Shown piece by piece: positions 9,375-17,738 of a stretch of DNA of 64,000 nucleotides. The DNA comes from Pseudomonadota bacterium (GTDB taxonomy: Bacteria; Desulfobacterota; Binatia; Binatales; Binataceae): contig JAJPHZ010000013.1 in NCBI GenBank assembly GCA_021325025.1, forward strand, positions 164,895-228,894, given 5' to 3'. Numbering within the stretch: position 1 is the stretch's first letter; each line of letters opens with the position of its first letter. The notes below the pieces were generated by a model. That model was not told the origin of the DNA and did not search any database. It saw only the letters and a list, made by a program, of their open reading frames with translations. The translations under genes and the position numbers were made by a program.

Positions 9375-9470
9375 CGTCAAGACATCGCCGGCGCCTGCCC
9401 GGGCGGCCGACCGCCGGCATCAGTTCCAGAATGACAGGATGACCAACCGGTGCCTAAACGGCAAGGGTTC

Positions 9471-11828
9471 TCAGTCCACCCGCGCGTTCCAATTGCCCCG
9501 ATCCGAAGGCGGGTCGGACTGAAAGCTGCCGCTCATCCCTTCGCCGCGCCGCTGCCCCTCGAAGTAAAGCACCCGCCCGCCGTATGGGACCTGGAACTCG
9601 ATATGGTTGCCGCGGATGAAACCGTCGATCGGGGTTAGTCCGTAGCCAGCCGCGTGAATCACCAGTTCGCCGTGCAGGAATCCATTGGGCTGTGGACGCA
9701 GGCGCAACTCGATCGGAATATTGTCGCGCCCGGCCAGACCGTCAATCCGGCCGCTGGCCACGGTCGGCGAATCCAGCGGTATGGTTGCGCCTCCTGAGGA
9801 CGCCGAGCCGGGCGAGGGCGGCAGCCCGATACCGGGACTGAGGCTGGCAGTGGTCGACACGATCCGGAACTGGCGCTGCGCGAGGTACTGGCCGTTGAGG
9901 TAGAAGTTGACGGTGTAGACCCCGGGCAAAAACGCATTGCCCGAGGAGTTGCCGATGCGGCCGCTGAAGGTTGCGGTCTTGGCATTTTCCGACACCGTGC
10001 GAAAATCATCGACGCTGCCCAGCGTGTGTCCGTCCGGCGCCACATAGGCCGCGTCCACGCGGTACTGATTCATCTCCAGGCCGTAGAGCCGGTTTTTGAA
10101 AGTTGCTTCCCACCCCACGAACAGCACTTTGGACGCGTCGAAGGTCTGCGCGGAGCGCGACAGCGGCGCGCCGCTCTTGGTCGTGTTGCGAAACACGATC
10201 GACTGCAACTCCAGCGGCCGGCGCCGTGCCTCTTCGATTCGCGCCAGACGCTCGTCGGCGGCCTTGCGCTCCGCCGCCGCCGCCCTGGCGCGGGCCGCCG
10301 CCGCTGCCTCCTCGGCCTTGGCCTTGAGCTTGGCGGCGACATCTTCCTTGACTGAGAACTGCTGTTCGGCCAGCAACTGATTGTCAGCGTAGATGCCCAC
10401 CTTGTAGTTGCCCAGCGGATGGTCACTGAGGTTGGGAATCAGCGCTACACCGCTGAAGTCAACTTTCTTCTCACCAGGCCCCACAAAACGCTGCGCGCTG
10501 CTGGCGGCGATCTGCAGGCCGTTGGGATCGAAAAACTTCGCCTCGACCTTCTGGCTGCGCCCCTCCAGTCCCGCCAGTTCGTTCTTAAAGCTCGCCACCC
10601 ACGACAGGTATTGGTTGGCGGCAAGCTCGGTATTGAGGAACGTGGCCTTGGGCGGGCCCACCGGCGCTCCCGCGCGCGTGGAAAGCTGCAGGGTCATGCG
10701 CTGGAACTCCAACGGATGCTCGCGCGCCTTCTCGATCAGCTCCTGATGTTTCCAGGGCAGCGAGTCGACAAAGGCTTTGAGGCCGAGTTGCTGCTGAACC
10801 TCCGGATGCGTGTAGAGATAGGTTGCACCAAACGCCCCCGAACCCACCAGCGCGACGAACACCACAAATCCAACCGCACGCCGCAAACCGCTGCGCCGTC
10901 GCCGGGCCGGACGCGCCGCGGGCGCTGTCGTCATCACCCGGGTCAAATCCGCGGTGCCGGTCCTGGGGCCGACCGTGGCGGGCGCCGCCTCCAGCCCCAC
11001 ACCGTAGAGCATCATGTCGAGGAATTCGCCCACGCTTTGCGGCCGCCCCTCGACCTTATAGCTGAGCGCCCGATCGATCGCGCCGGCCAGGTTGGCCGAG
11101 ATTCCCGGGCGCAGCGATGCGATGGGCGGAAAGCTGAAGGGCGGGAACTTCTCCGGGTCGCGTCCGCTCAGGATATAATGCAGCGTGGCGCCCAGCGAAT
11201 AGATGTCGGAGCGCGGGTCGACCTGACCCTGATATTGCTCGGGCGGAGCGAACCCCAACGTGCCGATCATGGTGCCCTTGCTCGCCACCTTGAACAGCCG
11301 CGCGATGCCGAAATCGATCAGCATCACCTTGCCCCGCGGCGTGAGCATCACGTTGGAGGGCTTCATGTCGCGGTAGACGATGGGCGGGGTGAAGGAATGC
11401 AGGTAGCCCAGCACCTCACACAACTGGCGCGCGATATCGATCACCACGCCTTCGTCCAGCGGACGCCCCAGCGCGGCCATCTCCTCTTCGAGGTTGCGCC
11501 CTTCGACGTATTCCATCACCAGGTAATGGCGATTGGCGTGGTCGAAGCGGTCGCTGATGGCGGGGATGGCGGGATGGCGTAGTTGAGCCAGCGTGTCGGC
11601 TTCGCGGAAGAAGTATTCGTTGGCCTCGCGCCGCTGCTGCGGGTCGATAAAGTGATCGACCATCTCCTTGATCGCGCACGGCCGATTGGCCAGACGCTGG
11701 TCGCGCGCCAGGTAGACCACGCCCATGCCGCCGCCGCCGATCAGCTTTTGAATCAGGTATCGATTTTGAAGCAGTGTGCCGGGAGCAAGCGGTTGGGTTC
11801 CCGCGGCGGCCTGTGCGGTATCAGCCAT
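9471..11828 (-). CDS. Transmembrane Ser/Thr protein kinase with duplicated extracytoplasmic domain
   Basis: A 785-residue PknB-type kinase. The kinase domain spans about residues 24-275: glycine loop GGGGMG 31-36, Lys54, catalytic YRDMKPSN 152-159, DFG 172-174, and the APPE block near 194. A basic stretch and one TM helix (about 317-337) follow. The outside part has two homologous modules, about 371-495 and 537-656, joined by an Ala/Glu/Lys/Arg-rich coiled-coil-like linker (about 496-536), and then a third region of about 110 residues. All catalytic residues are present, so the kinase should be active. It starts 3 bases after the stop of the pseudokinase-phosphatase gene, so the two are co-translated. 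Confidence 0.93.
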   Translation of the reverse strand: MADTAQAAAGTQPLAPGTLLQNRYLIQKLIGGGGMGVVYLARDQRLANRPCAIKEMVDHFIDPQQRREANEYFFREADTLAQLRHPAIPAISDRFDHANRHYLVMEYVEGRNLEEEMAALGRPLDEGVVIDIARQLCEVLGYLHSFTPPIVYRDMKPSNVMLTPRGKVMLIDFGIARLFKVASKGTMIGTLGFAPPEQYQGQVDPRSDIYSLGATLHYILSGRDPEKFPPFSFPPIASLRPGISANLAGAIDRALSYKVEGRPQSVGEFLDMMLYGVGLEAAPATVGPRTGTADLTRVMTTAPAARPARRRRSGLRRAVGFVVFVALVGSGAFGATYLYTHPEVQQQLGLKAFVDSLPWKHQELIEKAREHPLEFQRMTLQLSTRAGAPVGPPKATFLNTELAANQYLSWVASFKNELAGLEGRSQKVEAKFFDPNGLQIAASSAQRFVGPGEKKVDFSGVALIPNLSDHPLGNYKVGIYADNQLLAEQQFSVKEDVAAKLKAKAEEAAAAARARAAAAERKAADERLARIEEARRRPLELQSIVFRNTTKSGAPLSRSAQTFDASKVLFVGWEATFKNRLYGLEMNQYRVDAAYVAPDGHTLGSVDDFRTVSENAKTATFSGRIGNSSGNAFLPGVYTVNFYLNGQYLAQRQFRIVSTTASLSPGIGLPPSPGSASSGGATIPLDSPTVASGRIDGLAGRDNIPIELRLRPQPNGFLHGELVIHAAGYGLTPIDGFIRGNHIEFQVPYGGRVLYFEGQRRGEGMSGSFQSDPPSDRGNWNARVD

Positions 11829-11831
11829 GGG

Positions 11832-13919
11832 TTATTGGGCGTCGATGACGATAACTGAAATATTGTCCGTGCCACCTCCGGCATTCGCCGCCACCACCAA
11901 CTCCCGGGTCGCCTCGAAGGGATCCTCGCGGCGCGCCAGGATCTCCGCGATTGCGGAATCCTCCACGTGAGCCATCAGTCCGTCGCTGCATAGCAGCAGG
12001 CGGTCTCCCCGTTTGAGCCGAATCGTCAGCGCTTCGGCGCCCGCCGGGCCGTTGGCGCGCGCTCCCAGCGACCGGGTGATCACGTTTTTGTGCTCGTGAT
12101 GGCGCGCTTCCGCGGCGGTGATTTGACCGATATCGACCAGGCGCTGGACCAGTGAATGGTCCTTGGTGAGTTGGCGCAGCCGGCCGTCTTCCCATAAATA
12201 GGCGCGGCTGTCGCCCACCCAGGCGATCGCAGCCTCGGGGGGGCAAACCAACGCCGTCACCGCCGTTGCGCCCATGCCGCGGGCCTCCGGATGATTGGCC
12301 TGGTAAGCGACAATGTCACGATTGGCCTGTTCGAGTGCCGCGCGCAGCAGTTCTTCAAGCGCTGCGGTGGGCGCTGGGCCAGACGTGTCGCCAGAAGTTT
12401 CAGGCTGCGATTGGATCCCCGCACTGACACTGACCCCACGACGGTTCATCCCATTTCCAACATAATCCCGTATAGTCTCAACGGCAATCGCGCTGGCCGT
12501 CTCACCCGCCTCGGCTCCGCCCATCCCGTCCGACACCACGTACAGGTAGCGGCGCGCGGGCGCGACCTGGCAGTCCTGCTCCACCTCCAGCGCCATCACT
12601 GAGTCCTCGTTGTGCTCCCGCACCATCCCGACGTCGGTCATGCACGCGGCCCGGATCCGCAACTGCGCGTTGAGCCGCAGCAATTCGGCCTTGAACGCAT
12701 CGCTGCCCGGCCATCGGTCCGCCGGCCTGAAAGCCAGCGCGCGACGCACCGCCTTTTCCAGATCGGGTGAGACGACATGCGGCGGATAGAAGCGGATCGG
12801 CCCCGCCTCTTCGCGCCAGGTCTCGCATTCGATCCGCTCGCCGGTCAGGCAGGTGTAGAGGACGCAGCCTACGGAGAACACATCGGCACGCTTGTCGACC
12901 TGGCGGGCGCGATAGATTTCGGGCGCGGTGTAACCGTCATTGAGGATGGGGTCGGCCTGCAATTCGTTGTCGTTGCTGATGTAATCCAGGCTGGTCAGCT
13001 TGACGCGTCCGTCCGCTCCATACGCCAGCGAGGCCGGGCATATATCATTGACCCGCATGCCGCGATTGTGCAGGTAGGATACTGCCTGACAGAGCTGGAT
13101 GGCGGCACTCAACGCCTGATGCTCAGCCATCGCGCCAGCGCCGCCCTGCCGCGGCGCGAACGGCCGCAGCTGTTCGTCGGGATAGACCAGGTAGACGCGC
13201 CCGTCCCCAGCAAATCCCTCCACAGCGCGATAGTAGGCCGGATGCGTAATCGTCTGCGACAGCGCCAGGACGCGCTCGAACACCTCCCCAAGATCGGCGC
13301 GTTGGGGCGCTGACGGGGCCGGCGCCTGCTCGGTCTGGCCGTCGAGCGATTCGCCGGCGGCTTGCGCGCGCTGAGTTTCTTCCAGCGATGACTCTGACGT
13401 TTGCTCCGTGCCGGCCGCCTGAGCGCCATTGGCCGGTGCCTGCTGAGTTGACGCAACGGGCTCCGCTGCCGGTTCGGGCTCGGCCTTCAACTCCACCAAT
13501 GCGCCGCTGTCTGCCCCAGAGCCGCCGCCCGACGCTTGCGGACCGGGCGGCTCGTCGGCCAACGCGGCTTTGGCCAACGGCGCAAGGTCTCGGGTCTTGG
13601 CGTTGGGCCCCGCCGGATCCTCGGCAACGGCAGCTTCGGGCGCCGGTTCCTGCATCGGCACGCTTGGTGTGGGGGCGATGCGCTCGCGCAGCACGAAGCG
13701 CCGATTGGGGTCGTCGAGTGCAGCCGCACGATAACGGTTTTCCTGCGAGCTCTGGCTGATTACCTCGACGATCCTAAAGCGCTCTTGCAATTGCGTGCCC
13801 ACCGCCAGCGGCGGCAACGCCACTACCGGCGGTGGCAGGTCGTGCAGACCGCGACCGCATTGTTCGCAAAACCGCGCCTCATCGGGGGCCGTTTGGCCGC
13901 AATCCGGACATGTGATCAT
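11832..13919 (-). CDS. Zinc-ribbon, pseudokinase and PP2C phosphatase fusion
   Basis: A 695-residue three-part protein. Residues 4-21 form a zinc ribbon (C4, C7, C18, C21). A kinase-like domain covers about 40-90 and 210-415, split by a Pro/Ala/Glu-rich insert (about 85-205). It is degenerate: no glycine loop, the ATP lysine replaced by Arg78, the catalytic loop reading VNDICPAS (290-297; Asp kept, Lys and Asn lost), and DFG replaced by SLD (310-312). Residues 422-695 are a complete PP2C phosphatase with SDGMGG 462-467, GDSRAY near 569, SDGL near 645 and GGTDNIS near 682. It probably dephosphorylates the neighbouring kinases or their targets, with the pseudokinase as a sensing or docking part; that role is inferred. 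Confidence 0.93.
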   Translation of the reverse strand: MITCPDCGQTAPDEARFCEQCGRGLHDLPPPVVALPPLAVGTQLQERFRIVEVISQSSQENRYRAAALDDPNRRFVLRERIAPTPSVPMQEPAPEAAVAEDPAGPNAKTRDLAPLAKAALADEPPGPQASGGGSGADSGALVELKAEPEPAAEPVASTQQAPANGAQAAGTEQTSESSLEETQRAQAAGESLDGQTEQAPAPSAPQRADLGEVFERVLALSQTITHPAYYRAVEGFAGDGRVYLVYPDEQLRPFAPRQGGAGAMAEHQALSAAIQLCQAVSYLHNRGMRVNDICPASLAYGADGRVKLTSLDYISNDNELQADPILNDGYTAPEIYRARQVDKRADVFSVGCVLYTCLTGERIECETWREEAGPIRFYPPHVVSPDLEKAVRRALAFRPADRWPGSDAFKAELLRLNAQLRIRAACMTDVGMVREHNEDSVMALEVEQDCQVAPARRYLYVVSDGMGGAEAGETASAIAVETIRDYVGNGMNRRGVSVSAGIQSQPETSGDTSGPAPTAALEELLRAALEQANRDIVAYQANHPEARGMGATAVTALVCPPEAAIAWVGDSRAYLWEDGRLRQLTKDHSLVQRLVDIGQITAAEARHHEHKNVITRSLGARANGPAGAEALTIRLKRGDRLLLCSDGLMAHVEDSAIAEILARREDPFEATRELVVAANAGGGTDNISVIVIDAQ

Positions 13920-13925
13920 AGTGGC

Positions 13926-15356
13926 TTAGCCTTTTCGGAACTCCAGCGTTGCCCCCCCGATCACGACCTGCGAGCGATCTTCCAATTTGTAGAGTTGATC
14001 GCGGCCCAGACGGCCCTGACCCAGGATGAAGGTGCCGTTAAGGCTGCCAAGGTCGCGGATATAGTAATCGTCGCCCCGTTTGATTATTTCCGCATGCCGG
14101 CGCGAGACCCGGTCGGCGCCGATTCGCAGTACGCCCAGGTCGATATCCACGCCGTCGGTGGGTCCGGTATGGCGGCCGATAATCGCCCTGACGCCGGCCA
14201 CGTTGAAGCGCAATGGTTCGGTCTTGCATACCAGACTGGCGGTTGGGACCGGTGCCGGCGCACGCTCGTCACGCTCGGTGGGCTGACTGGTGCGAGCTGG
14301 GGTATCCGCAGCACGTGGCTGAGCGGACGGCGTTGCGGGGCGCGGTGCGGCGGGGACCGGCTTCAGCTTGCCTTTGAGGTCGGCGGTCTTGGCCGTCGGG
14401 GAAACTCCGTAATCGATGATCGGCGCGGGCGCCACCGGCTTTGGCGCCGCGGCCGGTGCCGGTTTAGTCAGCACCTGGGTCCGCATCGTGGATAACGACG
14501 GATCGCCGCCCGCTATCGAGGGTGCGCTCACAGATCCTTCGTCGCCGGCGGGAACCGGCATTGCCTCAAGCATCGCCGCCGCCGACGCGGGCCGCTTGTC
14601 GGCTTCCTTTTCCAGCGCCCACATCACAACGCGCTCGGTTTCCGCCGATACCTCCGGGGCAAGCTGCCTGACGGGCGGAAAGCTGAAGGGCGGTTCAAGC
14701 TGCGGATCGCGTCCGGTCAGCAGATGATGCATCGTGGCGCCCAGCGAATAGAGGTCCGAGCGCGGCTCCAGCTTGCCCAGATACTGCTCGGGTGGGGCAT
14801 AGCCGACCGAGCCGATTTGAGTGCCGCGTCCGCCCGGCGGCAGGAAGCGCGCGATGCCGAAATCGATGATCATCGCGCGCCCGTGCTGATCGATCATGAT
14901 GTTGCCGGGCTTCAGGTCACGGTACACAATCGGCGGCTGCTGCGAATGCAGAAAGGACAGCACGTCGAGGATCTGGCGCGCCCAGCGCAGCACCTGCGCT
15001 TCGGGGAAACGCGCACCGGGGCCGCGCTGATCGAGTAATCCCTGCAGGTCACCGCCGGCGATGAATTCCATCACCAGGTAATGGCGGCCGCGCTCGGCAA
15101 AATAGTCGATCAGGTTGGGGATGCCGGGATGGGACAGCGGGGCCAGTACCCGCGCCTCGCGCGCGAAGTCCTCCACCGCCTTCTGCTCCTGCAAGCCCTG
15201 CCCGACCATCATCTCCTTGACTGCCACCGGACGGTTGGCCAGCCGCGTGTCGTTGGCCAGATACACCCGTCCCATGCCGCCGACCCCAATTACCTTGGCG
15301 ATTCGGTAGCGGCCATCGAGCAGGTGACCGGTTGCAAGGGGCTCGCCGGCGTTCAT
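13926..15356 (-). CDS. Cytoplasmic Ser/Thr protein kinase with C-terminal FHA domain
   Basis: A 476-residue kinase with no TM helix. Kinase domain residues 17-265: glycine loop GVGGMG near 24-29, Lys47, YRDLKPGN 145-152, DFG 165-167, and APPEQY near 187. A Pro/Ala-rich linker (about 275-372) leads to an FHA domain (about 380-475) with IIGRHTG, RVSRRHAEI and DLGSLNGTFI, all the phosphothreonine-binding signature residues. Kinase-FHA fusions commonly bind their own phosphorylated linker or a phosphorylated partner. The ATG at 15356 has AGGAAG about 6 bases upstream. It lies 6 bases ahead of the pseudokinase-PP2C gene, so kinase and phosphatase are made together. Its kinase domain resembles that of the transmembrane kinase of the cluster. 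Confidence 0.94.
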   Translation of the reverse strand: MNAGEPLATGHLLDGRYRIAKVIGVGGMGRVYLANDTRLANRPVAVKEMMVGQGLQEQKAVEDFAREARVLAPLSHPGIPNLIDYFAERGRHYLVMEFIAGGDLQGLLDQRGPGARFPEAQVLRWARQILDVLSFLHSQQPPIVYRDLKPGNIMIDQHGRAMIIDFGIARFLPPGGRGTQIGSVGYAPPEQYLGKLEPRSDLYSLGATMHHLLTGRDPQLEPPFSFPPVRQLAPEVSAETERVVMWALEKEADKRPASAAAMLEAMPVPAGDEGSVSAPSIAGGDPSLSTMRTQVLTKPAPAAAPKPVAPAPIIDYGVSPTAKTADLKGKLKPVPAAPRPATPSAQPRAADTPARTSQPTERDERAPAPVPTASLVCKTEPLRFNVAGVRAIIGRHTGPTDGVDIDLGVLRIGADRVSRRHAEIIKRGDDYYIRDLGSLNGTFILGQGRLGRDQLYKLEDRSQVVIGGATLEFRKG

Positions 15357-15421
15357 TGTCTACTTCCTGTCAAAATGGGCCGGGAGGCTGCTGGCGCAAG
15401 CCGAGCCCGCAGTCGCACATT

Positions 15422-16051
15422 TCAGGAGACGGGCTCGATAATCACCTTGAAGAACGTCTTGCCGATAATAATTTCGTCGCCGTCCTTGAGTTCGTACGGC
15501 GTACCCACCGCCAGCCGCGGCTGGCGGTTGACATAGGTGCCGTTGAGGCTGCCGATATCCTCGATGGTGATCTTGTCGCCGTCCAAGCGGATCAAGGCGT
15601 GCTTGCGTGAGATCTTGGCTTCGGGATCGTCTGCTTCCAGGTCAACTTCCGGAAATGCTCCGGTCTCCGGATCCCAGCGGCCTACCAGGTTGTTGCCGGG
15701 CTCCAGCGGAAATTCGTGTCCCACGCGTCCACCACGCACCAGTTTGAGCTTGGCCTTAAACGTCGGCGGTGCGGCTGCTGGTGCGGCCGCCGGCGCAGGC
15801 TGCTCGGCGGGGGCAGGCTCGGCTGCAGCGGGCTCGGCCGCCGGCGCTGACGCCGCCGCTGCGGTTTCTGCCGCTGCCGGCGCCTGCTCGGGCGCTGCGC
15901 CCGGCGAAATCGCTGCGGTAGGCGCTTCCGGCGAAACCGCCGGTTGCGCCGCCTCCGCGGGCGCCGCCGCCTGATCAAGCTTGGCCCCGCAGCTATCGCA
16001 GTAGTCCAGCCCGTCCATGTTTTCGTAGCCGCATTCGTTGCACTTAATCAT
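15422..16051 (-). CDS. Zinc-ribbon and FHA-domain adaptor protein
   Basis: A 209-residue protein with three parts: a zinc ribbon (C4, C7, C18, C21), an Ala/Pro/Glu linker from about 25 to 97, and an FHA domain (about 100-205) with LVGRWD, KISRKHALI and DIGSLNGTYVN. It has no enzyme domain, so it is best seen as a phosphothreonine-dependent adaptor. The same four-Cys ribbon spacing appears at the start of the PP2C fusion two genes downstream, which suggests both proteins dock in the same way or share origin. The ATG at 16051 has GGAG about 6 bases upstream. It lies 74 bases downstream of the vWA gene and 65 bases ahead of the kinase-FHA gene. Confidence 0.9.
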   Translation of the reverse strand: MIKCNECGYENMDGLDYCDSCGAKLDQAAAPAEAAQPAVSPEAPTAAISPGAAPEQAPAAAETAAAASAPAAEPAAAEPAPAEQPAPAAAPAAAPPTFKAKLKLVRGGRVGHEFPLEPGNNLVGRWDPETGAFPEVDLEADDPEAKISRKHALIRLDGDKITIEDIGSLNGTYVNRQPRLAVGTPYELKDGDEIIIGKTFFKVIIEPVS

Positions 16052-16125
16052 TTTGTCTCCAAGCCTCTTCCCCGGTTAGACGGCCCACTGCGCTCGTCCG
16101 CAACTCGGTAAAATTACAATTCCTG

Positions 16126-17412
16126 TCATTGTTGCTGCTTGAGTTCTTCCAGCATCTTGGGATCGAGCATCTGGGTCTTGCGCACCACCGCCTGCGCGTT
16201 GAGCAAAGTGGTTTTGGCCGCCTTGCCCTGTAGGCTCTGGGTCTGCTGGATCTGATCCATCAGCCCGGTCAGCGCCTGCGTGGCCTTGACGTTGCCCAGG
16301 CGCTGGGTGCCCTGGATGGCGTTGCTCAGCAGGCGCGTCGCGCGGTCGACGTTGCCGGCCTTGAGTTCTTCCTCGGCCTTGGCTTGCAGCTTGGCAATTG
16401 AAACCTGGTCGACCAGGTTCATCACCCGGCCGTTGACTTTGCTGGTCAGCGCCCGATCCAGCGAATAGTCGATGGTGACGTCAGCCGCGACCGATTGTTC
16501 GTCGGAGCCGGGCACCTGGTAGTGAAAACTGGTTTGCGCGATGCGCACTGCGCCGGGCTTGCGCGGTGGCAGCACCAAGGTGACCAGCACCGAGGCGGGA
16601 ACCCCGGCCTCCAGGTCGCCGACCTGGTAGCTGATACGCCGATCCGCCCCCACCAGCGGCTCTCCCAAGGGATAGATTTCAGGGCTGGCGCGGAAGGCTT
16701 CGCGGATCTGCACGCCTTGCGACAGGACCAGGTCGATGCGTCCGTTGCGCACCGAAACCGCTCTGAGCCCGGTCAATTCGTCTTCGAAGATCGACGGGAT
16801 TTCAGTGGAATCGCCGATAAAGTGATACTTGCCGCCGGAGTCCTGCGCGATACGCATCAGCAGCTTTTCATTGAACTCGACTCCCACCCCCATCGCCGAG
16901 AACTGGATGTCGGGGTTCTGGCGCACCAGGTCCACGCACGCCATCTCCTCGTAGGTCTGGCCGTCGGTCAGCACCAGCACGCGGTTGAGCCGCTGGGGCG
17001 CGAAATTCTTGCGCACCTCGTCGATCGCCGCGCGCATTCCCAATGCCATCTGGGTGCCGCCGCCGATTTCCAGCAGGTCGATGTCGTCGATCGCACGCTT
17101 GGTGCCGGCCTTGTCGATGGCGGCGCCCGAGGTCAACACCTGCGCTTTGTCGGCGAAGGCCACGATCGCCACTTTGTCGTCGGGATTGAGATTGTCGACC
17201 AGGAATTTGACGGCTTCGACCACGAATTCCAGGCGCCGTTCATCGTACATCGAACCCGAGCGGTCGAGCACGACGCCCAGGTTAAGCGGCAGACGTGCGC
17301 CGGCGCCGCCCTGCGCGATCGCTTCGAGCAGCACGTAGAGCACGAAATTCTCCGCGCTGGACAAGACATGCTCGCGGCTGGGCAATGCCTGGAAAGTCAG
17401 CGGTTGGGCCAT
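16126..17412 (-). CDS. vWA-domain protein, first gene of kinase/FHA cluster
   Basis: A 428-residue protein with a von Willebrand A domain at about residues 42-215. The metal-ion site is complete: DRSGS 50-54, the Thr in GGGTQMALGM, and the Asp in LTDGQTY. A beta-rich region (about 220-320) and an alpha-helical tail with many Gln and Lys residues follow. No signal peptide is seen, so it is likely cytoplasmic. vWA domains mediate metal-dependent protein binding. Cytoplasmic vWA proteins encoded with a kinase and PP2C form the TerY-P triad in bacteria; this cluster has the same three activities. It is the promoter-proximal gene and reads away from the thiolase gene. Confidence 0.92.
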   Translation of the reverse strand: MAQPLTFQALPSREHVLSSAENFVLYVLLEAIAQGGAGARLPLNLGVVLDRSGSMYDERRLEFVVEAVKFLVDNLNPDDKVAIVAFADKAQVLTSGAAIDKAGTKRAIDDIDLLEIGGGTQMALGMRAAIDEVRKNFAPQRLNRVLVLTDGQTYEEMACVDLVRQNPDIQFSAMGVGVEFNEKLLMRIAQDSGGKYHFIGDSTEIPSIFEDELTGLRAVSVRNGRIDLVLSQGVQIREAFRASPEIYPLGEPLVGADRRISYQVGDLEAGVPASVLVTLVLPPRKPGAVRIAQTSFHYQVPGSDEQSVAADVTIDYSLDRALTSKVNGRVMNLVDQVSIAKLQAKAEEELKAGNVDRATRLLSNAIQGTQRLGNVKATQALTGLMDQIQQTQSLQGKAAKTTLLNAQAVVRKTQMLDPKMLEELKQQQ

Positions 17413-17738
17413 TTAACAAACCCCTTTCAGCGAAATTAAGCGGTCTCGATCACCTGACCATCCGCGCGCCTGAGCTTGATTGTACCGGTTGGGCGCCGGC
17501 AGGAACATTTTCTGGTTCCAGGCCATCCATCCGCAAATGGAGCTACATTTTACGAACTATTTTGTCGGAATGGAATTGCATTCGAAAGAGGGCTTTCGCC
17601 GCCAGTGGCATTTTACAACTTCCTCACCTCCTGCCCACACATCGTCCGGGGAGCTGTGGTTTTTCGCGCGCAGGGCGTTGGACTATGCCCGGCGCCTCGA
17701 TTATGACTTTGCCTGACAGGATTTGCGGGAGGAATGCC
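17413..17738. other. Divergent intergenic region, 326 bases
   Basis: This gap separates the vWA-led cluster (minus) from the thiolase gene (plus) and must hold both promoters. An open frame runs through it into the thiolase gene but has no conserved content. The left half is relatively A/T-rich for this genome. I see no convincing -35/-10 pair, repeat or RNA element. Confidence 0.6.

Noticed and set aside
10419-11582. 387-codon plus-strand frame inside the receptor kinase gene
   Set aside because: It is a G/C-bias shadow; the minus strand carries a full kinase with all motifs.
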